A DNA stretch of 64,000 nt from Bacillus thuringiensis. Lineage in GTDB: Bacteria; Bacillota; Bacilli; Bacillales; Bacillaceae_G. A program made the position numbers and the translations under genes. Under the pieces are notes generated by a model. The model worked only from the letters and a program-made list of their open reading frames with translations. It did not search any database and was not told the origin of the DNA. Position 1 is the stretch's first letter; every line of letters starts with the position of its first letter. This document shows positions 16,607 through 25,544 of this stretch, piece after piece. The DNA lies in the NCBI RefSeq assembly GCF_022095615.2, contig NZ_CP155559.1:1485501-1549500 (forward strand). Direction: 5' to 3'.

Positions 16607-18544
16607 ATGTTTACTGAGAAGAGATTACCATTTGAAGTAGGAAAACAAGATAATTTTTATGATAAGTTGAATGAGTGGATTGGAGATGTGTTTTACGACA
16701 TCCTTCCGGAAAAAGGCTTTGAAGAGCGTGATGAACAAATTTTTATGGCGTTTCAATTAGAGCGTGCTTTCCAAGAAAAGAAAGTTATGTTCGCAGAAGC
16801 TGGTGTAGGAACTGGGAAAACAATTGTATATCTTCTATATGCAATTTGCTATGCACGTTATACTGGAAAGCCAGCTATTATCGCTTGTGCAGATGAAACG
16901 CTAATTGAGCAGCTTGTGAAAGAAGAAGGGGACATTGCTAAATTATCTGAAGCTCTAGGACTATCTGTTGATGTAAGACTTGCGAAATCAATGGATAATT
17001 ATTTATGTTTACGTAAACTTGAAGATGTTATGAGTGGACGAGCTCCAGAAGTAATTGAAGACGTATACTACGAATTACCACAGTTTGTATTCGATCACGG
17101 TACGATGCAAAACTTTACTCACTATGGTGACCGAAAAGAATTTCCGCTTTTAAATGATGAGGAATGGTCAAAAGTAAACTGGGATTACTTCCAAGATTGC
17201 TTTACTTGTGATTCGCGTCATCGTTGTGGTCAAACTCTTTCTCGTGAGCATTATCGTAAAGCAGCAGATTTAATTATTTGTTCTCAAGATTTCTACATGG
17301 ATCATATTTGGACGTACGATGCTCGTAAGCGTGAAGGGCAAATTCCGTTATTACCAGAAAGTAGCTGCGTTGTATTCGATGAAGGACATCTTGTAGAATA
17401 TGCAGCTCAAAAAGCTTTAACATACCGTTTAAAGCAAACGATGATGGAGCAACTTTTAACGAGATTGTTACAAAATGATATTCGCGAGGAGTTTGCACAT
17501 TTAGTAGAAGAAACAATTTGGCAAACAGAGCGATTCTTTGATGTGTTACAAGAGAATAAAAAGGAAATCGCCGGTTCTGATCGTTTAGGAATTACTGTGA
17601 CAGAAAAAGTAACTGCTGAAGCAAAGCGACTTTATGCGAAAATTGGTGAAGTCGGTGATGCATTAGTGTTTGAAAGTGAAATGCATACAGTAAACACGTA
17701 TGATTTAAATATTGTTGATGAACATTTAGATGTATTAGAACATTCACTTCGTCTGTTCATGCACGAGAAAAATGTAATTACATGGGGTGAAGAAGGTGAT
17801 GGAGCCTTCACGTTAGTGATTATGCCACGTGCTGTTGAAGAAGTATTACAAGAGAAAGTATTCTCGAAGAAGATTCCATATATTTTCTCTTCTGCTACAT
17901 TATCTAACAACGATTCATTCGCATTTACGGCAAATAGTCTAGGGGTAAAAGATTACTTATCATTCTCAGTTGCCTCACCGTTTGATTATGAGGAGCAAAT
18001 GGCAGTAAACTTACTATCGCATACGAAAGAAAATGAATGGGAAAGAAAGTGTCAATATACACTTGAAAATATACAAAAGACAAATGGACGTACACTTGTA
18101 TTATTCCGTACAACACAAGAGCTTGCAGCGTTTAAAGAATATGTAAGTAAAGAACAAATGTCAGTTCCGTTCTTATATGAAGGGGATCAAGAAATTAGTC
18201 AGTTAGTTTCTCGTTTCCAAAATGAAGAAGAGACTGTGCTTTGTGCCGTTCATTTATGGGAAGGTTTAGATATTCCGGGTTCATCATTATCACATGTTAT
18301 TATTTGGTCATTACCATTCCCTCCAAACGATCCTGTGTTTGAAGCGAAGCGTAAACATGTAAATGATCCATTCTGGGATGTAGATGTACCATATATGATT
18401 TTACGTCTTCGTCAAGGGATTGGACGTTTAATTCGTACGAGCGACGATAAAGGTGCTATATCAATCTTCTTATCTGATACAGAAGATGAGAAAGTGATAG
18501 AAGCGGTGAAAAACGTACTACCAGTAGAAGGTAAAGAATTGTAA
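16607..18544 (+). CDS. ypvA: YpvA, DinG/XPD-family DNA helicase
   Basis: A second helicase of the DinG type, 645 residues, without the exonuclease domain. Walker A EAGVGTGKT is at residues 64-72. The Walker B box reads DEGH (VVFDEGHLVE), not DEAH. Four cysteines (one in YLCLRK and three in DCFTCDSRHRCGQ) are spaced like the [4Fe-4S] ligands of XPD/DinG proteins, while the first gene of the window lacks this cluster. Motifs V and VI read LWEGLDIPG and RQGIGRLIR. The ATG at 16607 follows TTGGAGGCTAAGG. A single-gene unit ended by a strong terminator. Confidence 0.88.
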   Translation: MFTEKRLPFEVGKQDNFYDKLNEWIGDVFYDILPEKGFEERDEQIFMAFQLERAFQEKKVMFAEAGVGTGKTIVYLLYAICYARYTGKPAIIACADETLIEQLVKEEGDIAKLSEALGLSVDVRLAKSMDNYLCLRKLEDVMSGRAPEVIEDVYYELPQFVFDHGTMQNFTHYGDRKEFPLLNDEEWSKVNWDYFQDCFTCDSRHRCGQTLSREHYRKAADLIICSQDFYMDHIWTYDARKREGQIPLLPESSCVVFDEGHLVEYAAQKALTYRLKQTMMEQLLTRLLQNDIREEFAHLVEETIWQTERFFDVLQENKKEIAGSDRLGITVTEKVTAEAKRLYAKIGEVGDALVFESEMHTVNTYDLNIVDEHLDVLEHSLRLFMHEKNVITWGEEGDGAFTLVIMPRAVEEVLQEKVFSKKIPYIFSSATLSNNDSFAFTANSLGVKDYLSFSVASPFDYEEQMAVNLLSHTKENEWERKCQYTLENIQKTNGRTLVLFRTTQELAAFKEYVSKEQMSVPFLYEGDQEISQLVSRFQNEEETVLCAVHLWEGLDIPGSSLSHVIIWSLPFPPNDPVFEAKRKHVNDPFWDVDVPYMILRLRQGIGRLIRTSDDKGAISIFLSDTEDEKVIEAVKNVLPVEGKEL

Positions 18545-18545
18545 G

Positions 18546-18579
18546 GAAAAAGCTTGGCGCTTGCCAAGCTTTTTTTTTA
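18546..18579 (+). terminator. Terminator after ypvA
   Basis: A 12-bp perfect stem (AAAAAGCTTGGC and its complement) with loop GCTT and nine Ts. Confidence 0.9.
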
Positions 18580-18645
18580 TTATAAAAGGAATTTAGATTT
18601 CTATGTCGAATTAAGTTTGAGGTAGAAAAAGGAGGTTTTTATACG

Positions 18646-20163
18646 ATGACAGTAGCTACATATGAAGTAGAAAAACAATTTTTAACATATGTGAAGAAGA
18701 TACAGAATTACGGAGAAGCATTAAGCTTAATGTTTTGGGACTTGAGAACAGGTGCGCCTAAAAAAGGTGTAGACCAACGTTCAGAAGTAATTGGTATGCT
18801 TTCATCAGAAGTGTTTGCCATGTCGACTTCAGATGAGATGGGAAATTATTTAACAGAGCTTGAAAATTTAATACGTGAAGACAAACTTTCTGAAACGACG
18901 AAGAAAATGGTTGAAGAGTGTCGTAAAGAATATGATAGAAATAAAAAAATACCACAAGCGGAATATGAAGCGTATGTGAAATTAGAAGCGAAAGCGGAAA
19001 GTGTGTGGGAAGAAGCTCGCGAAAAATCTGATTTCGAAATGTTCCGTCCTTATTTAGAGAAAATTGTTGAATTTAAAAAGAAATTTATTACATATTGGGG
19101 TTACGAAACATATAAATATAATACATTATTAGATATGTATGAGCCGGGTATTACAGTAGAAGTGTTAGACCACGTATTTGGTCAACTTCGTGAACGTATC
19201 GTTCCGCTCGTAAAAGAAATATCGGAGTCGCAAAAGAGATTAAAGACAAGTGCTTTATCAGAACATTTTTCAAAAGAAAAACAAAAGAACTTTACATTAG
19301 AGCTATTAAAGCAATTGAATTATGACTTTGAAGCAGGTCGTCTTGATGAAACGGTACATCCATTCGAGATTACATTAAATAGAGGGGATGTTCGTATTAC
19401 GACACGCTATGACGAAAAAGATTTCCGTATGGCTGTGTTTGGAACAATACATGAATGTGGTCATGCTGTATATGAACAAAATATTGCGGAGAAATTTGAA
19501 GGTACACCGCTATGTAGTGGAACATCTATGGGTATTCATGAGTCACAATCATTATTCTTTGAGAACTTTATCGGTCGTAATAAATCATTCTGGAAGAAAA
19601 ATTATGATTTATTAAAAGAGTATAGTGATGGTCAATTCAATGATATATCAGTAGATGAGTTTTATGATGCGATTAACGAATCGAAGCCATCGTACATTCG
19701 TATAGAAGCAGATGAGCTTACATATCCTCTTCACGTCATGGTTCGTTATGAACTTGAGAAAGAATTATTTGATGGTACATTACAAGTGAAGGATTTACCG
19801 GCGGCTTGGAATGATAAAATGGAAGCATATTTAGGAATTCGTCCAGAAAACGATGCACAAGGTGTATTGCAAGATGTTCATTGGGCTGGTGGTTCATTTG
19901 GATACTTCCCATCTTATGCGCTTGGTTATATGTATGCAGCGCAATTTAAGGAAAGAATGTTAAAAGACATTCCGAACTTTGATGCATTGTTAGAAGAAGG
20001 AAATGTAACACCAATTCGTGAATGGTTAACAGAAAATATTCACCAATACGGTAAAACGAAAAAGCCACTTGAAATTTTAGAAGATGTGACAGGCGAAGGA
20101 TTAAATGCAAACTACTTAGCAGATTATTTAGAAGCGAAGTATAAAGAAATCTATGATTTATAA
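18646..20163 (+). CDS. ypwA: Metallocarboxypeptidase, peptidase family M32
   Basis: A zinc carboxypeptidase of the thermostable Taq type, 505 residues, which removes C-terminal amino acids. The zinc motif HExxH appears as HECGH (in TIHECGHAVYEQ), with the downstream metal-ligand glutamate in GIHESQSLFFEN; the DLRTGAPKKGVDQRS and GYFPSYALGYMYAAQ segments are typical of M32. The start follows AAAAGGAGG. It is monocistronic, with a terminator on each side. Confidence 0.93.
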   Translation: MTVATYEVEKQFLTYVKKIQNYGEALSLMFWDLRTGAPKKGVDQRSEVIGMLSSEVFAMSTSDEMGNYLTELENLIREDKLSETTKKMVEECRKEYDRNKKIPQAEYEAYVKLEAKAESVWEEAREKSDFEMFRPYLEKIVEFKKKFITYWGYETYKYNTLLDMYEPGITVEVLDHVFGQLRERIVPLVKEISESQKRLKTSALSEHFSKEKQKNFTLELLKQLNYDFEAGRLDETVHPFEITLNRGDVRITTRYDEKDFRMAVFGTIHECGHAVYEQNIAEKFEGTPLCSGTSMGIHESQSLFFENFIGRNKSFWKKNYDLLKEYSDGQFNDISVDEFYDAINESKPSYIRIEADELTYPLHVMVRYELEKELFDGTLQVKDLPAAWNDKMEAYLGIRPENDAQGVLQDVHWAGGSFGYFPSYALGYMYAAQFKERMLKDIPNFDALLEEGNVTPIREWLTENIHQYGKTKKPLEILEDVTGEGLNANYLADYLEAKYKEIYDL

Positions 20164-20195
20164 AAAAGAGCTGCTTACTTGCAGCTCTTTTTTTT
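20162..20195 (+). terminator. Terminator after ypwA
   Basis: A stem AAAGAGCTGC / GCAGCTCTTT with loop TTACTT and eight Ts. Confidence 0.88.
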
Positions 20196-20210
20196 AGGGG
20201 GTAGAAGAAT

Positions 20211-20684
20211 GTGGTTTATACATATACAGTAATGACGCAAGAAGAAGCGGAAGAAATTGCATATAACTGGCATTATGAAGGGGAATATTCCTTTTACGAT
20301 ATAGAAGCAGATGAAGAAAATTTAGCTGAGTTTTTACATGAGGAGAGTAGAGGAAATCATACTTTTTCTGTGAAGGAAAATGGTACTCTCATTGGTTTCT
20401 ATACTGTTTGTAAAATAAATAATGGAACGGTTGATATAGGTCTTGGAATGAGACCTAATATAACTGGAAACGGATTTGGTTTACAGTTTATAAACGCTAT
20501 ACTAGCTTTTAGTAAAGAAAAATACGGATGTAATTATATAACACTATCAGTAGCTACATTTAATGAGAGAGCGATTAAAGTGTATAAAAGGGCAGGATTT
20601 GAAGCAGTTGGAACGTTTATACAGAAAACAAATGGTAGTTGTTTTGAGTTTTTGAAAATGAATTATATATGTAAAAATGATTAA
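20211..20684 (+). CDS. GNAT family N-acetyltransferase
   Basis: A 157-residue acetyltransferase. The acetyl-CoA pyrophosphate loop appears as RPNITGNGFGLQFI (R/Q-x-x-G-x-G/A), and the C-terminal half has ATFNERAIKVYKRAGFEAVG, typical of RimJ/RimL-like GNATs. The substrate cannot be predicted. The GTG start at 20211 has the ribosome binding site TAGGGGG at 9 nt; the ATG at 20232 lies inside the first strand and is less likely. A terminator follows directly. Confidence 0.85.
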   Translation: MVYTYTVMTQEEAEEIAYNWHYEGEYSFYDIEADEENLAEFLHEESRGNHTFSVKENGTLIGFYTVCKINNGTVDIGLGMRPNITGNGFGLQFINAILAFSKEKYGCNYITLSVATFNERAIKVYKRAGFEAVGTFIQKTNGSCFEFLKMNYICKND

Positions 20685-20713
20685 AAAACAGAAGAATCTC
20701 CTTCTGTTTTTTT
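20684..20713 (+). terminator. Terminator after the GNAT gene
   Basis: AAACAGAAG pairs with CTTCTGTTT around a short loop, followed by a T-tract. Confidence 0.85.
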
Positions 20714-20823
20714 GATGCAAAAATAAATAATACTTTTTGTAATTGGGAGCTTTGAAATTTTGGAAGAGGATGTGTATGATTGAACTTTAGTAGCAAATAG
20801 CAAGTTTAGTAAGGAGATGCAGT

Positions 20824-21570
20824 ATGAGTACAATTAAAACGAAAAATGAAATAGATTTGATGCACGAATCTGGGAAGTTACTTGCGTCGTGTCATAGAGA
20901 AATTGCGAAAATGATGAAACCGGGTATTACGACAAAAGAAATTAATACGTTTGTTGAAGCGTATTTAGAAAAGCATGGTGCAATATCTGAGCAGAAAGGT
21001 TACAACGGGTATCCATATGCGATATGTGCATCTGTAAACGATGAAATGTGTCATGGGTTTCCGGCCGATGTTCCTTTAGCTGAGGGGGATATTGTAACAA
21101 TTGACATGGTAGTAAACTTAAATGGTGGTCTTTCAGATTCTGCTTGGACGTATAGAGTTGGAAATGTTTCTGATGAAGCAGAAAGGTTGTTGATAGTAGC
21201 TGAGAATGCTTTGTATAAAGGAATTGATCAGGCGATAATCGGTAATCATGTAGGAGACATTGGCTATGCAATTGAAAGCTATGTAGCAAAGGAAGGTTTT
21301 TCTGTCGCAAGAGACTTTACGGGACATGGAATTGGTAAGGAGATTCATGAAGAACCAGCAATTTTTCATTTTGGGAAACAAGGACAAGGACCTAAGCTAC
21401 AAGAAGGAATGGTAATTACAATTGAGCCGATTGTAAATGTAGGTATGCGATATTCGAAAGTAGATTTAAATGGATGGACTGCAAGAACGATGGACGGGAA
21501 ATTATCAGCTCAATATGAGCATACAATTGTGATTACAAAAGATGGGCCAATCATTTTAACGAATCTTTAA
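20824..21570 (+). CDS. map: Methionine aminopeptidase, type I
   Basis: Removes the initiator methionine from nascent proteins. At 248 residues it has the five metal ligands: the two aspartates of TIDMV and LSDSAWTY, the histidine of TGHGIGKEIHEEP, and the glutamates of ITIEP and YEHT. Bacillus genomes usually carry another map in the ribosomal protein cluster, so this is probably a paralogue. The ATG at 20824 follows AAGGAGATGCAGT. It stands alone, followed by 130 nt leading to the xpt promoter. Confidence 0.93.
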   Translation: MSTIKTKNEIDLMHESGKLLASCHREIAKMMKPGITTKEINTFVEAYLEKHGAISEQKGYNGYPYAICASVNDEMCHGFPADVPLAEGDIVTIDMVVNLNGGLSDSAWTYRVGNVSDEAERLLIVAENALYKGIDQAIIGNHVGDIGYAIESYVAKEGFSVARDFTGHGIGKEIHEEPAIFHFGKQGQGPKLQEGMVITIEPIVNVGMRYSKVDLNGWTARTMDGKLSAQYEHTIVITKDGPIILTNL

Positions 21571-21591
21571 TATGATATGTAAGAGTTTACA

Positions 21592-21635
21592 AAACTCGAA
21601 CGAAAATGATATTTTTATAAAATTTGTACGTGTTT
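21592..21635 (+). promoter_or_regulatory. Possible PurR operator upstream of xpt
   Basis: CTCGAACGAAAA near 21595-21606 and an inverted, weaker AATTTGTACGTGTTT near 21621-21635 resemble a divergent pair of PurBoxes (centred on CGAA). In B. subtilis xpt-pbuX is under PurR as well as the riboswitch. The second box is poor, so this is tentative. Confidence 0.3.
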
Positions 21636-21648
21636 TATTAAGAAAAGC

Positions 21649-21677
21649 TTTTCAAAGTATAAAAAGTGCGTTATAAT
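21649..21677 (+). promoter_or_regulatory. Promoter of xpt-pbuX
   Basis: A perfect TATAAT at 21672-21677 with a weak -35 (TTTTCA, 17-nt spacer). Transcription would start about 21684, giving a leader that contains the whole riboswitch. Confidence 0.6.
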
Positions 21678-21703
21678 CCTTCTATAAAATAAATAGTTAG
21701 CTA

Positions 21704-21774
21704 CACTCATATAATCGCGGGGATATGGCCTGCAAGTTTCTACCGAAGTACCGTAAATACTTTGACTATGAGTG
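21704..21774 (+). promoter_or_regulatory. Guanine (purine) riboswitch aptamer
   Basis: Helix P1 is formed by CACTCAT (21704-21710) and ATGAGTG (21768-21774). The core strings ATATAATCGCGGGGATATGG and TTTCTACCG / CCGTAAA with the GACTATG 3' junction match the purine riboswitch. The specificity nucleotide in GACTATG is C, so guanine (or xanthine/hypoxanthine) is the ligand, not adenine. It controls xpt-pbuX by premature termination. Confidence 0.95.
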
Positions 21775-21814
21775 AGGACGAATATATTTGCTTGTTTAGC
21801 ATTCTTTTTTGCGA

Positions 21815-22488
<674 letters not shown>

Positions 22489-22491
22489 GCG

Positions 22492-23814
22492 ATGAAGCAA
22501 CATCCATTTAAAATCGCATCGCTTGGTATGCAGCATATGCTTGCTATGTATGCTGGTGCAATTATCGTTCCGCTTATTGTGGGCGGTGGGCTTGGTTTAA
22601 ATCAAAAAGAGTTAACATATTTAGTCTCAATTGATTTATTAATGTGCGGCGTAGCAACAATTTTACAAGCACTATCAAATCGCTTTTTCGGTATTGGACT
22701 TCCAGTTGTGCTTGGTTGTACATTTACAGCGGTTGGCCCGATGATTGCAATCGGAAAACAATACGGGGTGTCTTCTATTTATGGAGCGATCATTGCTGCG
22801 GGGTTATTCGTTGTTATTTTTGCGAAATTATTTGGAAAACTTGTAAAACTATTTCCACCAGTTGTAACAGGATCTGTCGTTACCGTAATTGGAGTTACAC
22901 TTGTTCCAGCAGCAATTAATGATATGGCTGGAGGAGTAGGAAGTAAGGATTTTGGTAGTCTTGAAAATTTAGCGTTAGCATTTGGTGTGTTACTATTTAT
23001 CATCATTATGTATCGTTTCTTTGACGGATTTATTCGTTCAATCTCTATTTTACTAGGTCTATTGTTCGGTACAATCGTTGCAGCGTTTATGGGGAAAGTA
23101 AGTTTGCAAGCGGTTGGAGAAGCCGATTGGTTCCATGGTATTCAGCCATTTTACTTCGGTACACCAACATTTGAATTAACGCCAATTATTACGATGATCT
23201 TAGTTGCTTGCGTAGGGATTGTAGAAGCAACAGGTGTATATTTCGCATTATCTGATATTTGCAATAAAAAGATCGGTGAAAAAGAATTAACAAAAGGTTA
23301 TCGTGCAGAAGGATTAGCGATGGTGTTAGGTGGTATTTTCAACGCTTTTCCATATACAACATACTCTCAAAACGTAGGACTTGTTCAATTAACTGGAGTA
23401 AGAAATCGCGTTATTATTTATACTTGTGGTGGTATGTTAATCGTTCTTGGTTTCATTCCAAAAATAGCAGCTATTACAACTATTATCCCGAAATCAGTAC
23501 TTGGCGGTGCGATGTTAGCGATGTTCGGTATGGTTATGGCATATGGTATTAAAATGTTAAGTAGCGTTGATTTTGGTAAACAAGAAAACTTATTAATTGT
23601 GGCGTGTTCTGTGGGAATCGGACTTGGAGTTACAGTCGTTCCTACTTTATTCTCACAACTTCCTGAAAATATTCGTATTTTAACAGATAACGGAATTGTA
23701 CTTGGAAGTGCGTCAGCAGTACTTTTGAATATTGTATTTAATATGGTGCCGCAGCGTAAAGTGAAAGTAAAAGAAGAGCCAGTGTCTATGCAAAGTGCAG
23801 TAAGAGAAGCGTAA
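22492..23814 (+). CDS. pbuX: Xanthine permease (NCS2 family)
   Basis: A 440-residue polytopic membrane protein of the nucleobase-cation symport 2 family, which imports xanthine with protons. It begins with the family sequence LGMQHMLAMYAGAIIVPLIVGG and contains the FPYTTYSQNVGL stretch near residue 290 and the preceding EATGVYFAL. About 12-14 membrane segments are visible. Its ATG is 3 nt after xpt, with the ribosome binding site (GGAGGTG) inside xpt, so the two are coupled. Confidence 0.95.
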   Translation: MKQHPFKIASLGMQHMLAMYAGAIIVPLIVGGGLGLNQKELTYLVSIDLLMCGVATILQALSNRFFGIGLPVVLGCTFTAVGPMIAIGKQYGVSSIYGAIIAAGLFVVIFAKLFGKLVKLFPPVVTGSVVTVIGVTLVPAAINDMAGGVGSKDFGSLENLALAFGVLLFIIIMYRFFDGFIRSISILLGLLFGTIVAAFMGKVSLQAVGEADWFHGIQPFYFGTPTFELTPIITMILVACVGIVEATGVYFALSDICNKKIGEKELTKGYRAEGLAMVLGGIFNAFPYTTYSQNVGLVQLTGVRNRVIIYTCGGMLIVLGFIPKIAAITTIIPKSVLGGAMLAMFGMVMAYGIKMLSSVDFGKQENLLIVACSVGIGLGVTVVPTLFSQLPENIRILTDNGIVLGSASAVLLNIVFNMVPQRKVKVKEEPVSMQSAVREA

Positions 23815-23853
23815 AAAAGCAAGGTCTCATTATGAGACCTTGCTTTTCTTTTT
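23813..23853. terminator. Bidirectional terminator between pbuX and the DUF418 gene
   Basis: A stem AAGCAAGGTCTCA / TGAGACCTTGCTT with loop TTA, flanked by an A-run and a T-run, between convergent genes. Confidence 0.9.
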
Positions 23854-24993
23854 AAGTGGCATCATTTTCCCGTACGTACCAAGACGCCAAATGTACTCAA
23901 GTGGCCCGTATTGATAACGTGACAGCCACCAGCGGCTAATAAAGATTTGTAACGTGTAGAAACCGACGCAGAATAGTGGTCCTACCCATAATGGAGCAGG
24001 ATAATAATTTTTGAGTAATAGACCAAATACAAGTAATGTAACAATTGTATGCGAGATGTAATTTGTTAACGCCATTCGGCCAACGTATTGGAACGGGCGT
24101 AATATCTTTTGCCATCTTTCTTTTTGTAATAAACGCATGAGCGTGAAAATGTAGAAGATGAATAATGTCTTTCCGCTAAACATTGTAAAGGCCTGCATAT
24201 AAATTGGTTCATAAGATGGTTTTGATAAGAAATAACGGACCATGAAGAACCACATTGGCAATGTTAAAATGAACATAATAATTTGCCATTTTTTAAGCTT
24301 TGGATCTAACTCTTTCGTACGGCGGAAAATATCCTTTTTACCGGCATATAAACCAAGTAAAAATAGCCCAACTGTTTCTGGGAGCATGAATGCGTTTAGT
24401 CCAATTCCATCAGCATAAAATGCATGGAAACGATTTTGTATTTGTGACACCCAGTCTTCAAGTGGCATGATTGGTAAGGATAACCCGAGTTCCTCCCTTG
24501 GCATCAAGGCAATACCAATACTAGCAATTAGCATAATAAACTGAAAAATACTTAATAAAACGATTGCCCATATTAAAATGGTACGAGGTTCTCTCTTATA
24601 AAATAAAAATAAGAAGAATCCAGCGATTGCATAAGTATGTAAAATGTCTCCGTCCCATAAAAGAACGTAATGTAAGAAACCGAATAATAATAAAATAAGT
24701 AAGCGACGAACAAATAAAGTTTTTGGACGATCTGTTTTCGCTTCAGCACGAGTCATAAAAATGTAAAAGCCTAGGCCGAATAAAAACGAAAAGATAGTAT
24801 AAAACTTTGTTTGAATAAACATATCGTAGAATAGACGGATATAGCTATCTAGCCCCTCATAAATTCCTGAAAGATCACGTGAGTCAATCCCAGCGATAAC
24901 AGGCCAGTTAACAAGAAAAATACCTAGTACAGCTATTCCTCTAATCATATCGATGGAGTGTATCCTCTCGCCTTGTGAAATATTTTGTGTCAT
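23830..24993 (-). CDS. DUF418 family membrane protein (YeiB-like)
   Basis: A 387-residue polytopic membrane protein. The start IHSIDMIRGIAVLGIFLVN and the C-terminal block (PFQYVGRMALTNYISHT then GPLEYIWR) are the marks of the DUF418/YeiB family, related in topology to acyltransferase-3-like proteins. The substrate and function are unknown. The ATG follows AAGGAGGAAAATA (minus strand). It is convergent with pbuX and its C-terminus overlaps the shared terminator. Confidence 0.85.
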   Translation of the reverse strand: MTQNISQGERIHSIDMIRGIAVLGIFLVNWPVIAGIDSRDLSGIYEGLDSYIRLFYDMFIQTKFYTIFSFLFGLGFYIFMTRAEAKTDRPKTLFVRRLLILLLFGFLHYVLLWDGDILHTYAIAGFFLFLFYKREPRTILIWAIVLLSIFQFIMLIASIGIALMPREELGLSLPIMPLEDWVSQIQNRFHAFYADGIGLNAFMLPETVGLFLLGLYAGKKDIFRRTKELDPKLKKWQIIMFILTLPMWFFMVRYFLSKPSYEPIYMQAFTMFSGKTLFIFYIFTLMRLLQKERWQKILRPFQYVGRMALTNYISHTIVTLLVFGLLLKNYYPAPLWVGPLFCVGFYTLQIFISRWWLSRYQYGPLEYIWRLGTYGKMMPLKKKSKVS

Positions 24994-25100
24994 TATTTTC
25001 CTCCTTGTTAATTAATTACCTTTTATTATACAAAATGTAAGATGGAGGGTATAGGGTAGATTTCCATTTTTTTTTAACTATTAAGTTATGTAAGATGAGA

Positions 25101-25177
25101 TATAATAAGAGTGCACAACAAGTTTTAACCTTCTTCAAAACAGGCAGTGAAGCTCCTTCTTATAAGGGGCTTTCTTT
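25101..25177 (+). ncRNA. Possible small RNA with its own terminator
   Basis: TATAAT at 25101-25106 is followed about 45 nt later by a stem AAGCTCCTT / AAGGGGCTT (25150-25172, one G-U pair) and a TTTCTTT tail, with no ORF between. This would give an RNA of about 65 nt just upstream of a Fur-controlled promoter. The -35 is weak. It could instead be the remnant of a leader or a read-through stop. Confidence 0.3.
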
Positions 25178-25187
25178 ATGAAAAGTG

Positions 25188-25242
25188 TTGATAATGATTC
25201 TCTTTAATGATAAAATGTATTTAAAAGTGATAATCATTATCA
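25188..25242 (+). promoter_or_regulatory. Sigma-A promoter under two Fur boxes
   Basis: TTGATA (25188-25193), a 17-nt spacer and TAAAAT (25211-25216) form a good promoter. A perfect 7-1-7 Fur box TGATAATCATTATCA lies at 25228-25242, covering the start of the transcript. A second, imperfect box (TGATAATGATTCTC, 25189-25202) overlaps the -35. The arrangement predicts strong iron repression. Confidence 0.8.
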
Positions 25243-25257
25243 AAAAAAGGTTGGTGC

Positions 25258-25350
25258 ATGAGTATGGTATATGCATTAGTAGCAGGTACAGTCGCTGTAT
25301 ATGCAGTTATTGCAAAGTATGTTTTAAATGGAGTAGGAACAGCAAAATGA
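25258..25350 (+). CDS. Small membrane peptide, 30 aa, Fur-controlled
   Basis: A 30-codon ORF (starting MSMVYALVAG and ending VGTAK) that is almost entirely one hydrophobic helix (residues about 3-25) with a positive C-terminus. AAAGG lies 7 nt before its ATG and a strong terminator follows 13 nt after the stop. The promoter carries a perfect Fur box, so it should be expressed in iron limitation. I know no family for it. Small iron-sparing effectors of B. subtilis (FbpA-C) are basic and soluble, unlike this. Confidence 0.7.
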   Translation: MSMVYALVAGTVAVYAVIAKYVLNGVGTAK

Positions 25351-25362
25351 GTGATATGACAT

Positions 25363-25408
25363 AAAATCCCTTTCATTTGTAAAAAGAATGAAAGGGATTT
25401 TTTATTTT
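25363..25408 (+). terminator. Terminator of the Fur-controlled peptide gene
   Basis: AAAATCCCTTTCATT pairs with AATGAAAGGGATTTT around a short loop, followed by a T-rich tract. Confidence 0.88.
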
Positions 25409-25467
25409 TAATGAGAATATGCTGAAAATTTAGTATGATAGTAAAGTGAAACTGTAATCAATGAGAG

Positions 25468-25522
25468 GATGTATGTCCCGTTGATTATGAGCTCGCAAAT
25501 AGCGAGGAAAAGTATATACATC
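25468..25522 (+). promoter_or_regulatory. Structured 5' leader of dynA
   Basis: A closing stem GATGTAT (25468-25474) / ATACATC (25516-25522) encloses an inner perfect hairpin CTCGC-AAATA-GCGAG (25492-25506). It stands 22 nt before the dynA start. I cannot match it to a known riboswitch class. Confidence 0.4.
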
Positions 25523-25544
25523 TTGGATAAAGGGGAACAAGGGG

